Made by a program: the position numbers and the translations under genes | DNA from: an uncultured Oscillospiraceae bacterium | GTDB taxonomy: Bacteria > Bacillota > Clostridia > Oscillospirales > Oscillospiraceae | Direction: 5' to 3' | DNA: 36,870 nt | NCBI GenBank assembly: GCA_934597165.1 | Contig: CAKTQP010000019.1 | Coordinates: 1-36,870 of the forward strand | Shown: positions 13,728-20,349 of the stretch, in pieces | Layout: every line of letters begins with the position of its first letter | How positions within the stretch are numbered: position 1 is the stretch's first letter | The notes under the pieces: model-generated | What the model was told of the DNA's origin: nothing | Databases searched by the model: none | Seen by the model: only the letters and a program-made list of their open reading frames with translations

Positions 13728-14300
13728 TTACGCGGTCAAGTGCTTCCGGACGATGCCCTTGCCGATGGCGGCTCCGATGAGGGCCGCCACGATGACGCCC
13801 ACCACCAGCGCCGGTGCCACCCAGGACTGGAGCATCTGGGAGGCAGCCAGGATGTTGTCCTGCCGGCCGTCGTGTACCATCTGGTCGGCCATGGCTTTGG
13901 CGGCGATGGCGTAGGGGTAGATGGTGCTGCCCAGGGCTGCCAGCACCTGGCCGATGACGTAGCTGGCGGTGAGGGCTTTGGCGCTGCCGTAGCCGAACTT
14001 CCACAGGAGCACCTCGGCGATGACGCCGGAGAGGAGGAAGAGGAGGATGTAGGGCAGGTAGCCGCCCATGATGGCGCGGACGATGCTGTAGATCATGATG
14101 GCGCCGGGCTTCTTCACCTTGGTGCCGATGAGGAAGTAGATGACCCCTTCCAGGAGGGAGAAGAAGATGGGCATGAGGATAATGGTGATGGGGGTGATGT
14201 ACAGGAGGGAGCTGGCGAAGAAGAGGACGACGTTGATGAGGTCCAGCAGGACGACGGTGATGACGTCCTTGATCTTCAATTTGTTGTTTACGGTGCTCAT
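13728..14300 (-). CDS. MptD/Trep_Strep-family ECF transporter S component
   Basis: A 190-aa membrane protein with five to six hydrophobic segments and the sequence pattern of the MptD (TIGR02185, Trep_Strep) putative S components: LKIKDVITVVLLDLINVVLF at the start, PIFFSLLEGVIYFLIGTKVKKPGA in the middle and APALVVGVIVAALIGAAIGKGIVRKHL at the end. The S component binds the small molecule; the ligand is unknown. AAAGGAG lies 9 nt before the ATG, and only 30 nt separate it from the fused ATPase-EcfT gene upstream, so both are one operon and form one transporter. Confidence 0.85.
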   Translation of the reverse strand: MSTVNNKLKIKDVITVVLLDLINVVLFFASSLLYITPITIILMPIFFSLLEGVIYFLIGTKVKKPGAIMIYSIVRAIMGGYLPYILLFLLSGVIAEVLLWKFGYGSAKALTASYVIGQVLAALGSTIYPYAIAAKAMADQMVHDGRQDNILAASQMLQSWVAPALVVGVIVAALIGAAIGKGIVRKHLTA

Positions 14301-14330
14301 GACAGAACACTCCTTTCTCTCGATTTTCGA

Positions 14331-16502
14331 TTATATGGTGCCGACCACACCCCACACCACCGCAGCCACCAAGACCAGCACGGCCAGGGCGTCCCGCCAG
14401 GATGGGTGAAGGGTGAGGTAGTTGCTCTTGCGGCCCTTCAGGGCGATGCCCCGGGTCTCGGCGGAGGCGGAGAGGGTCTCGGCGATGCGGATGACCCGGA
14501 GGGCCATGGGGATGGTCAGGATCTCCAGATAAGCGGGCAGCGCCCGGAGCTTTTGCCCCAGGGTCACAAAGGCGCCGCGGGTGACGATGGACTGGTGCAG
14601 CAGCTTCCGGTCACCGGCCAACACCGGGAAGAAGCGGAAGATGACCGCCACCACCATGATGAGCCCCTCCGGTATGTGGAGGTTCCGCAGGGCGGCCAGG
14701 GTGCGGCTGGCCTCGTTGCGGCCGATGAGCAGGGCCATGGACAGCCACACGGCCACGATGCGCGGGAAGAGCACCAACAGGAAGGGGAACACCGTGTGAG
14801 GCAGCCACGCCGCTCCCGCCCACAGGGTGGCCAGCAGTCCCCCACCGGCCAACGCCGCCAGCCAGCGTCCGTCTGCCGCGGTCAGCAGGAGCAGTGCGCC
14901 GTAGACCCCAAAGGCCAGGTGGTTGTTGGCGGTGGAGACGGCCACCATGGTCACCAGCCAGAACAGCAGCTTGATCCCCGGGTGGAACCGGCCTCGGTTG
15001 GGGATGGGTTCCGGGGTGTCCTGGGCGGGTGGGCTGTGCTCCAGGTAGCGGCGGATGGCGGCCAGGTCGGCCTGGGTCTTGACCGGAAATTCCCGCTCCA
15101 CCTGCCCCCGGGACAGGCCGATGCAGCGGTGACAGACCTGGGCGATGAGCTCCAAATCGTGGGTGATGAGGAGGACGGTCTTCTCCCGTCCCATCTCCCG
15201 GATGAGCGCCGCGCACTGGGCTAAGCTCTCCGCGTCCTGACCGGCGGTGGGTTCGTCCAGGATGACCACCGGCTTGTCGGACAGGCAGGCGGTCATCAGG
15301 GTCAGCTTCTGCATCTGTCCGCCAGACAGGGAAAAGGGGTGCCTATCTCGATACGCCCACATCCCCATGCGCCGCAGCAGCGCTTCCGCTTTGGCGGAGA
15401 AGTCTGGGGTGATCGGGTGGCCGTATTGCAGCTCGTGGAGGACGGAGTTGGTGAAAAACTGGAACTCCGCTTCCTGCATGACGAACATGGCCTGTTTTTG
15501 GAGCTGTTTGGGCGGACAGGGCTGGCCGTGAAGGGTGATGGCGCCGCCGGAGGGTCGGTGGAGGCCAGCGACGAGCTTGCCCAGGGTGGTCTTGCCGCAG
15601 CCGTTGGCACCTACCAGGCCGACAATTTCCTGGGGTTGGACGGTGAAGGTCACGTCCGTCAGCAGTGGACTGGCCTGGCGGCGGTAGCCGAACCGCAGGT
15701 GCTCGACCGACAGGGCCGCTCCCCTATCGCTGGCCGGTGCGGGCTTTTCCGGCACGGGGATGTCCGCCAGGCGCAGGGTGCGCAGGGAGAGGGCTTGGCG
15801 CTGGGTGTCTGGGAGGGCTTCCAGCTGCTGGGCGGTGTATCTTGCCTGGATGGCGCCCTGGGACATGACCCAATACTCATCCGCCACGCCGGTGAGGTAG
15901 TACAGGCGGTGCTCGCTGAGGAGGAGGGTCTTGCCCTGGGCTTTCAGGGTCTGGAGGATGGTCTTGAGCTGCTGGATGGCGGCGAAATCCAGGTTGGCGG
16001 TGGGTTCGTCTAAGAGAAAAATCTCCGTGTCCATGGCCCACGCCGCCAGGATGGACACCAACTGCCGCTGGCCGCTGGAGAGCTGGTAGACGTTGCGGTC
16101 TTTGAGGTGCTCCAGGTGGAAGGTGGCGAAGGCTTCGTCCACCCGCTGCTGGATTTTTGCCTGAGGCAGGCCGTGGTGCTCCAGAGCGAAGGCCACCTCG
16201 GTGGAGCTGTTGACGGTGAAGAACTGGCTCCGCGGGTCCTGGAACACCGACGCCGCCAGCTGGCCGATCTCCCCCACCGACATCCCGTCGGTGTCCCGGC
16301 CGTCGATGCGGCAGTGCCCCGTCCGCGTCCCCTCGTAGAACTGGGGGATGAGGCCGTTGAGGCAGCGCAGGAGGGTGGATTTCCCGCAGCCGCTGCCGCC
16401 GCAGAGCACCACGCAGCGTCCCTTTTCGATGGTTCCTGCGACCGGCTGGAGGGTGGGCTGGGATGCCCCTTCGTATTGAAATTCCAATGCAAACTCTATC
16501 AT
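14331..16502 (-). CDS. Fused ECF transporter: two ATPases plus EcfT in one chain
   Basis: A 723-aa protein joining three ECF subunits that are usually separate. ATPase 1 (about 1-245) has Walker A GGSGCGKST at 35-43, signature LSSGQ at 141-145 and Walker B FLLDEPT at 162-168. ATPase 2 (about 262-495) has GANGCGKTT at 298-306, LSGGQ at 392-396 and VILDEPT at 413-419. The membrane EcfT/CbiQ domain starts near 506 and carries the coupling motif SAETRG near 680-685. All motifs are intact, so this is not a decayed gene. The ATG at 16502 follows AAGGGA; the upstream ATG at 16529 has none. With the S component it should energise uptake of a vitamin-like or other small ligand. Confidence 0.88.
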   Translation of the reverse strand: MIEFALEFQYEGASQPTLQPVAGTIEKGRCVVLCGGSGCGKSTLLRCLNGLIPQFYEGTRTGHCRIDGRDTDGMSVGEIGQLAASVFQDPRSQFFTVNSSTEVAFALEHHGLPQAKIQQRVDEAFATFHLEHLKDRNVYQLSSGQRQLVSILAAWAMDTEIFLLDEPTANLDFAAIQQLKTILQTLKAQGKTLLLSEHRLYYLTGVADEYWVMSQGAIQARYTAQQLEALPDTQRQALSLRTLRLADIPVPEKPAPASDRGAALSVEHLRFGYRRQASPLLTDVTFTVQPQEIVGLVGANGCGKTTLGKLVAGLHRPSGGAITLHGQPCPPKQLQKQAMFVMQEAEFQFFTNSVLHELQYGHPITPDFSAKAEALLRRMGMWAYRDRHPFSLSGGQMQKLTLMTACLSDKPVVILDEPTAGQDAESLAQCAALIREMGREKTVLLITHDLELIAQVCHRCIGLSRGQVEREFPVKTQADLAAIRRYLEHSPPAQDTPEPIPNRGRFHPGIKLLFWLVTMVAVSTANNHLAFGVYGALLLLTAADGRWLAALAGGGLLATLWAGAAWLPHTVFPFLLVLFPRIVAVWLSMALLIGRNEASRTLAALRNLHIPEGLIMVVAVIFRFFPVLAGDRKLLHQSIVTRGAFVTLGQKLRALPAYLEILTIPMALRVIRIAETLSASAETRGIALKGRKSNYLTLHPSWRDALAVLVLVAAVVWGVVGTI

Positions 16503-16577
16503 GGTATGTCCCTTCTCGTTAGTTAGCATGCCCTAACCTATGGAGCGAACGAAGCGGGCGGGGAAACCGCCCGGTGT

Positions 16578-17186
16578 TCAGGTGAGGCTGTCGCAAAAAT
16601 GGCGCCATCCGGCGTCGGTGAACGCCATGATGCCCTTCAGGCAGGCGAACATCCGTTCCTTCTCCAGCCGCTCGTCCAGCAGCTGCCGGAAGTACCAGAA
16701 CTGCGCCCCCATGAGCAGGCGCACGGCGTCCGGGTTGGGCGCGCGGCCGTAGACCTGCTGGAAGAAGGCCACGGTCTGCTGGGTCTTCTGCTCCATGAGC
16801 TCCTTTAACATCCCCTCCACCGAGCTGCCGTCGCTGCGGCTGAAGAAGAGGGTGCAGGCGTCGTAGTGGCGGGTCAGGAGCTGGACGTAGAGCTGTTCCT
16901 CGAACTGGATGGCGTGGAGCAGGTCGTCGGTCTTGCCGCTCTGGCGGGCGATCTCGTACTCCGCCGCGGCGGGGGCGAACATGGCTTCCAACTGGCCGAA
17001 GAAGTCCTGGAGGAGGCTGACGAAGAGGGCGTCCTTGTTTTTGTAGCGGGTGTAGATGGCGCCGGTGGTGACGCCGGCCTTTTGGGCGATCTGATGCAGG
17101 GAGGCATTCCGAAAGCCGTGGGTCAGAAACTCCTCGTAGGCCGCTTGGATGATGCCATCGTCTAAGGTGTGGTCGCGCTTGGCCAC
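16578..17186 (-). CDS. TetR/AcrR family transcriptional regulator
   Basis: A 202-aa repressor. The N-terminal helix-turn-helix (about residues 12-58) reads IIQAAYEEFLTHGF, ASLHQIAQKAGVTTGAIYTRYKNKDALF, a clear TetR signature. The C-terminal helical domain would bind an effector. The GTG start at 17186 follows AGGAGAG; an in-frame ATG far upstream at 17378 lies beyond the promoter and inside the tRNA-like repeat and is not used. It is the first gene of the ECF operon, and a 16-bp palindrome between its -10 box and start codon suggests it represses itself and the transporter. Confidence 0.9.
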   Translation of the reverse strand: MAKRDHTLDDGIIQAAYEEFLTHGFRNASLHQIAQKAGVTTGAIYTRYKNKDALFVSLLQDFFGQLEAMFAPAAAEYEIARQSGKTDDLLHAIQFEEQLYVQLLTRHYDACTLFFSRSDGSSVEGMLKELMEQKTQQTVAFFQQVYGRAPNPDAVRLLMGAQFWYFRQLLDERLEKERMFACLKGIMAFTDAGWRHFCDSLT

Positions 17187-17214
17187 GGGCGATCTCTCCT
17201 CTCTATCGATAATT

Positions 17215-17230
17215 CCGTTATTGATAACGG
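17215..17230. promoter_or_regulatory. Probable TetR operator
   Basis: A perfect palindrome, CCGTTAT-TG-ATAACGG, a few bp downstream of the -10 box of the TetR-ECF operon promoter, where a bound repressor would block transcription start. Confidence 0.65.
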
Positions 17231-17234
17231 TGTT

Positions 17235-17263
17235 ATGGTAGCACAATTTTGCTGGGATTGCAA
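17235..17263 (-). promoter_or_regulatory. Promoter of the TetR-ECF operon
   Basis: On the minus strand TTGCAA (17263-17258), 17-nt spacer, TACCAT (17240-17235). Confidence 0.65.
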
Positions 17264-17275
17264 GGTGATCGGACG

Positions 17276-17312
17276 AAAAAAACCGTGTTCCATCCTGGAT
17301 GGAACACGGTTT
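17276..17312 (-). terminator. Intrinsic terminator following tRNA 3'-end copy A
   Basis: A perfect 15-bp stem (17280-17294 with 17298-17312), 3-nt loop, followed on the minus strand by a run of T. It is placed as a tRNA gene terminator would be. Confidence 0.8.
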
Positions 17313-17314
17313 GG

Positions 17315-17339
17315 GGTGGCGCAGCGAGTGGGATTCGAA
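17315..17339 (-). repeat. tRNA 3'-end fragment, copy A (probable attachment site)
   Basis: On the minus strand it reads TTCGAATCCCACTCGCTGCG followed by CCACC: a T-loop, the 3' acceptor strand and an encoded CCA. The 25 bp are identical to 18171-18195 in the same orientation. There is no tRNA body upstream, only the end of a small ORF. It is best explained as the 3' remnant left at one side of an element that integrated into a tRNA gene. Confidence 0.7.
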
Positions 17340-17346
17340 GCCCACT

Positions 17347-17514
17347 TTATACACGAGCTGCAAATGTCTTGATCGCACAAATCAGCACAACTGAAACCGG
17401 AATAGAAATCAATGTTACTGCTGCAGGCCATCCTTCAAGCGAGATGGAAAGTGAAGTATGCTTTGCAAGCTCTGATGCACTCTGTTCCCAACTTCCATTT
17501 TTCATTTCATTCAT
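17347..17514 (-). CDS. Small membrane protein of the attachment-zone cassette, 55 aa
   Basis: An unrecognised small ORF starting MNEMKNGSWE. A polar N-terminal half is followed by one hydrophobic segment (WPAAVTLISIPVSVVLICAI) and a short basic end (KTFAARV). It has a GGGGGGAG ribosome site 7 nt before the ATG at 17514. It begins 18 nt after the stop of the 158-aa gene, so both share a transcript. Its stop codon lies 7 bp from tRNA 3'-end copy A, so the last codons form the edge of the element. A small one-segment protein with a soluble partner fits a membrane effector or exclusion protein, but that is conjecture. Confidence 0.6.
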   Translation of the reverse strand: MNEMKNGSWEQSASELAKHTSLSISLEGWPAAVTLISIPVSVVLICAIKTFAARV

Positions 17515-17532
17515 AATGGTTCTCCCCCCTTA

Positions 17533-18009
17533 TCATCCTGTAATCCTGTTTTCCGTATCCTTCAAAATGACCAGAATCTGGCTGATGGCATCCATTGCCT
17601 CCTCATCTGACCTTTCTAGCAATCTTGCGAATGTAGCAACTGCCTCCAACCTGTCTTCCATTGAAAAGCGATGATCCGACGTGTCCGGTGCAGCCACTTC
17701 GGTATACACCAATAGCCTCTTTCCTACAACATACTGGTTATATCGTCCGTTACACCTCTTTAGCAGATAATTGGCCACTCCTTTCAGATGCGGTCCAATT
17801 GAGAACGTACCCACGATTTCTTCCGGAATCTTTATTTCCACCACCACCTTATCCTCGCCATAAAGCATCGGGGTTTGGATCTGCACGTCGTATCGAGCAT
17901 AAAGGTTCAGCGATGCGCTTCTGACTCCTGCTCGAATATCCTGAATGGCATCGACGGCTTTCATGGTTGCATCGGCGAATTCTATCTGTATATTCTTTGA
18001 AACTAACAT
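17533..18009 (-). CDS. Unrecognised protein of the attachment-zone cassette, 158 aa
   Basis: A soluble, mixed alpha/beta protein starting MLVSKNIQIEF, with a central VVVEIKIPEEIVG strand, a basic NYLLKRCNGRYNQYVVGKR stretch and an acidic helical C-terminus (LERSDEEAMDAISQIL). I recognise no family or catalytic motif. The ATG at 18009 follows AGGAAGGA; the in-frame ATG at 18081 overlaps the -35 box and is not used. Codon use is more A+T-rich than in flanking host genes, suggesting transfer. It is the first gene of a two-gene operon with its own strong promoter, facing out of the prophage and bracketed by tRNA 3'-end repeats, a typical place for lysogenic conversion or phage-exclusion genes. 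Confidence 0.7.
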   Translation of the reverse strand: MLVSKNIQIEFADATMKAVDAIQDIRAGVRSASLNLYARYDVQIQTPMLYGEDKVVVEIKIPEEIVGTFSIGPHLKGVANYLLKRCNGRYNQYVVGKRLLVYTEVAAPDTSDHRFSMEDRLEAVATFARLLERSDEEAMDAISQILVILKDTENRITG

Positions 18010-18052
18010 AGGCTTTTCCTTCCTGTAATTATTATTATTGATTCCTGTAATA

Positions 18053-18081
18053 TTTATATCACCTGGAATCTGAAATGTCAA
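18053..18081 (-). promoter_or_regulatory. Promoter of the attachment-zone cassette
   Basis: On the minus strand a perfect TTGACA (18081-18076), 17-nt spacer, TATAAA (18058-18053). The leader holds ATTACAGGAA twice; the second copy contains the ribosome binding site of the 158-aa gene. Confidence 0.75.
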
Positions 18082-18129
18082 TACCTTTTGTTACTGGAGC
18101 TTGTAACATTTTTATTGGCGTTCGCTGAC

Positions 18130-18170
18130 AAAAAAGAAAGAGCCTGTCATCGGATGGATGACAAGCTCTT
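18130..18170 (-). terminator. Intrinsic terminator following tRNA 3'-end copy B
   Basis: AAGAGC-C-TGTCATC pairs with GATGACA-A-GCTCTT (one mismatch), followed on the minus strand by a T-rich tract. Its sequence is unrelated to the terminator after copy A. Confidence 0.75.
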
Positions 18171-18195
18171 GGTGGCGCAGCGAGTGGGATTCGAA
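18171..18195 (-). repeat. tRNA 3'-end fragment, copy B (probable attachment site)
   Basis: 25 bp identical to 17315-17339, continuing as GGGTTCGAATCCCAC on the minus strand with a normal 7-nt T-loop. The upstream sequence does not give a matching 5' acceptor strand, D-arm or anticodon arm, so it is not an intact tRNA gene. Confidence 0.7.
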
Positions 18196-18198
18196 CCC

Positions 18199-18231
18199 TG
18201 TGAAAATGTTGCTATAGCAACACGATTCACA
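18199..18231. repeat. Imperfect palindrome next to tRNA 3'-end copy B
   Basis: TGTGAA-AAT-GTTGC-TATA-GCAAC-ACGA-TTCACA. The dyad abuts the putative crossover region and may be an integrase or excisionase arm site, or an RNA hairpin. Confidence 0.55.
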
Positions 18232-18255
18232 ACGTTACGACGCCACTACGACAGC

Positions 18256-18447
18256 CTAGCTATCCAGCAGCTCAATCGCCCGCTGCAAAAACTGCGACAT
18301 ACTGATTCCCTCTTTGTCCCGGTACAGCGCAATCCGTTCTGCAAGCTCCGGCTTCACCTGAACAGTAATCTTCTTATACGTCTTCTCATTGTAGCGCTGT
18401 TTGACCGCCGTGCTTGTGTGCGTCTTGCGCTTTCCCGTCTCGTTCAT
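18256..18447 (-). CDS. Ribbon-helix-helix (Arc/CopG-like) DNA-binding protein, 63 aa
   Basis: A small basic protein. After a flexible N-terminus, YKKITVQVKPELAERIALYRDKEGISMSQFLQRAIELLD gives the strand and two helices of a ribbon-helix-helix domain, which binds operator DNA as a dimer. GAAAGGG sits 6 nt before the ATG. It lies downstream of the 40-aa ORF and beside the attachment site; a role in element control (excision, copy control or an antitoxin) is plausible, but no toxin gene is adjacent. The palindrome in the promoter at 18738-18766 is a candidate target. Confidence 0.75.
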   Translation of the reverse strand: MNETGKRKTHTSTAVKQRYNEKTYKKITVQVKPELAERIALYRDKEGISMSQFLQRAIELLDS

Positions 18448-18502
18448 GATAACCCTTTCTCTTGCCTTTTCCGGTGCTGTGTGTTAGAATACATTTACCA
18501 TA

Positions 18503-18533
18503 ACCGGGCGGCGGCAAGTACCACCCGGCGTTT
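18503..18533. other. Hairpin between the 40-aa ORF and the RHH gene
   Basis: CCGGG-C-GG pairs with CC-A-CCCGG around a 9-nt loop, with one mismatch and no U tract. It may stabilise or partly terminate the short transcript. Confidence 0.4.
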
Positions 18534-18555
18534 GGTTTGTCCTGTGAAGTCCTGC

Positions 18556-18678
18556 TTACCGCTTAAGCAGGGCTTCTACTTTTTTCTTTGCTTCTTCGAT
18601 GTCCTTGCATCCATCCAGGATGTCGATAATCATCTTCAGCAACGTCTGGAACTGATAATCAGTCATCTGTTCTTCCAT
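18556..18678 (-). CDS. Small hypothetical protein, 40 aa
   Basis: It starts MEEQMTDYQFQ and is almost fully alpha-helical by composition, ending in a lysine-rich amphipathic helix (IEEAKKKVEALLKR). AAAGGAG lies 5 nt before the ATG at 18678, and a strong promoter lies about 60 nt upstream. Very short helical ORFs beginning MTDYQF occur near lysis genes or integration ends of Firmicutes phages, from memory; no role is known to me. Confidence 0.6.
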   Translation of the reverse strand: MEEQMTDYQFQTLLKMIIDILDGCKDIEEAKKKVEALLKR

Positions 18679-18737
18679 GTTATCTCCTTTCTGGCACCTG
18701 CCACCGTATTATCTGGAGCTTTCCTCCTGACAATTAT

Positions 18738-18766
18738 AGTATAGCATACTCCCGGTAGTATGTCAA
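18738..18766 (-). promoter_or_regulatory. Promoter with embedded operator for the 40-aa ORF/RHH unit
   Basis: On the minus strand TTGACA (18766-18761), 17-nt spacer, TATACT (18743-18738). The spacer is taken up by the palindrome CATACT-N6-AGTATG (18745-18762), overlapping both boxes, an ideal repressor position. Confidence 0.7.
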
Positions 18767-18813
18767 GTGAAAGTTCTAATTTTATTGTTGAAAAATCACA
18801 AGTTTTTATACAG

Positions 18814-18845
18814 AAAAAGCGCCTGGAGCACTGCCCCAGGCGCTT
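18814..18845 (-). terminator. Intrinsic terminator of the phage late operon
   Basis: AAGCGCCTGG pairs with CCAGGCGCTT around a short loop, followed on the minus strand by TTTTT. It lies 13 nt past the endolysin stop. Confidence 0.85.
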
Positions 18846-18857
18846 GCTGTTATCTGC

Positions 18858-20132
18858 TTACACCTTTGCCCGCACCAAATAGTGAATCACTTGAGTGCGG
18901 TCGTAATAAGGCGCAATAGGCCCGATGTTGGTATACCGCCCATCCTTGGTATTCGACCGGAACGGCCCACCCGCATCATACCACTTGCCACCACCTGCGT
19001 AGATTGCCAGGTTGCTATCCCAGACACACACGTCGCCCGGCCGCAGGTCGGTGAGCTTGTCGTAGGTCTTTTTACCGACGGCGATGACCTGACACCCCAG
19101 CAGGTTGCCGGTGCCGGTGACCTTGCCGTCATCGTGGCTGATGCGCTTGCCTGCCGTCAACAGGCCGACGTCCTGCAAAATCCAGGAAACGTAGTGGGAA
19201 CAAGTAGCACCGGGGTGTTCAAGTTTCCGCGTCGCCTCGAAGGTGGATTTCGCGCGGTAGTTCTTATCCTGGTAATGCCACTTGTGCTTGACCAGGTACT
19301 TGCCCAGCTCGGCCGCCCGCGCCAAAATGGCATCCCGGACCAGCGCCGCCTGAGTCTTGGGGCCCACGATGCCGTCCACAGTCAGACCGGCGCGATACTG
19401 GTAACCCCTCACAGCGCTGTCCGTCTGCACGCCCCATACGCCGTCCTCCGTCAGCTGACTGCCGACCAGGTTGAGCCGGTGCTGAAGCAGCTTGATGGCC
19501 GCACCGGTGTCGCCCTTGCGGAGCAATCCATCATTGGTGGTTTTGGTCTGTGCAAAGTAGCCGTGGTTCATATCCACACGGCCTTTGATACCTGCTACCC
19601 TGCCCTTGTCTGTATATTGCCACGCCCAGACCTTGCCGTTGTAGTGAAGCTTGGAGCCGTATTCGGCAATCCAGAAGGGATAGGCGGTCAACCGGTTGGC
19701 CTGTAGTTTCGTCGTGATAAAATCGGTGGAGCTATACAGACCGCAGGGTCGTCCCGCAGCTTTGATGGTCTCCAAAAATTTCAGCACGATGTCCGTCCTG
19801 GTCTTGGTAGACAACTTCAGGATTCCCGGCTCATATTCCTGGTCAAAAAAGATAGGCAGATCAAAAGTCTTGCCCTTCAGCACCTGGAGGCAGGTTCTGG
19901 CCTCCTGCTCTGCCCGTGCTACACTGTCGGCATAGCTATACCAAAAAGCGCCTACCTTGATGCCAGCCGCTCTGGCTCCAGCATAGTTCCGCTCAAAGTA
20001 TTTATCTTTCTGGGACAATTCCCGTCCATAGCCCGCATGGATGACCGCAAATTGCACGCCATCCTTCGCAACCTTTTTCCAGTCGATAGTGCCCTTCCAT
20101 TCGGACACGTCAATGCCTTTCAGTGCCATCAT
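18858..20132 (-). CDS. Endolysin: GH25 lysozyme, peptidoglycan-binding domain, cysteine-peptidase-like domain
   Basis: A 424-aa lytic enzyme that cuts the host wall at the end of infection. Residues 1-195 are a GH25 muramidase: GIDVSEW near 6-12, FFDQEYEP at 95-102 and a C-terminal WAWQYTDKG. Residues about 205-265 are a PG_binding_1 domain (LRKGDTGAAIKLLQHRL, DGIVGPKTQAAL). Residues 275-424 resemble an NlpC/P60 or CHAP amidase with Cys311 in ATCSHYVSW, but the motif normally reading H-x-x-I/V-Y-x-G is NLAIYAG, with Asn374 in the histidine position. ATGs at 20132 and 20129 share one G-rich site. It follows holin by 10 nt and ends the late operon. Confidence 0.9.
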   Translation of the reverse strand: MMALKGIDVSEWKGTIDWKKVAKDGVQFAVIHAGYGRELSQKDKYFERNYAGARAAGIKVGAFWYSYADSVARAEQEARTCLQVLKGKTFDLPIFFDQEYEPGILKLSTKTRTDIVLKFLETIKAAGRPCGLYSSTDFITTKLQANRLTAYPFWIAEYGSKLHYNGKVWAWQYTDKGRVAGIKGRVDMNHGYFAQTKTTNDGLLRKGDTGAAIKLLQHRLNLVGSQLTEDGVWGVQTDSAVRGYQYRAGLTVDGIVGPKTQAALVRDAILARAAELGKYLVKHKWHYQDKNYRAKSTFEATRKLEHPGATCSHYVSWILQDVGLLTAGKRISHDDGKVTGTGNLLGCQVIAVGKKTYDKLTDLRPGDVCVWDSNLAIYAGGGKWYDAGGPFRSNTKDGRYTNIGPIAPYYDRTQVIHYLVRAKV

Positions 20133-20142
20133 TCCAACCCCA

Positions 20143-20349
20143 TCACTCAGTTTTGTCCATGTTCATCAGCGCCGCCAGCACAGCGCTGATAATCACGCTC
20201 CCCGCGCTGATTGCCACAGTCTTGAGGCTGGCGATGTCAGTCACACCACCGACCCAGGCCACCAGGTTGGCGGCAATGGCACCTACTGCCGCCTGCAACG
20301 CAGTGCGGCCAGCCCGGTACAACCATTCCTTCATCGTTTTATCCTTCAT
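20143..20349 (-). CDS. Phage holin, 68 aa
   Basis: A short basic N-terminus (MKDKTMKEWLYRAGRT) and two hydrophobic stretches (AAVGAIAANLVAWVGG and AISAGSVIISAVLAAL) match small phage holins, which collect in the membrane and open it for the endolysin. Its ATG overlaps the TGA of the XhlA-like gene (ATGA), and AAAGGAG sits upstream. The endolysin gene follows directly. Holins are too varied to assign by sequence alone, so context carries part of this call. Confidence 0.8.
   Translation of the reverse strand: MKDKTMKEWLYRAGRTALQAAVGAIAANLVAWVGGVTDIASLKTVAISAGSVIISAVLAALMNMDKTE

Noticed and set aside
13740..15224. A 494-codon plus-strand open frame opposite the ECF genes
   Set aside because: It is an Asp/Gly/His-rich shadow of the clearly recognisable S component and fused ATPase gene.
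17186..17378. Longer TetR protein starting at the ATG at 17378
   Set aside because: This start lies upstream of the mapped promoter boxes and inside the tRNA 3'-end region; the GTG at 17186 has a good ribosome site and matches family length.
18171..18255. An intact tRNA gene
   Set aside because: Only the T-loop, 3' acceptor strand and CCA are present; upstream sequence gives no matching 5' acceptor, D-arm or anticodon arm.
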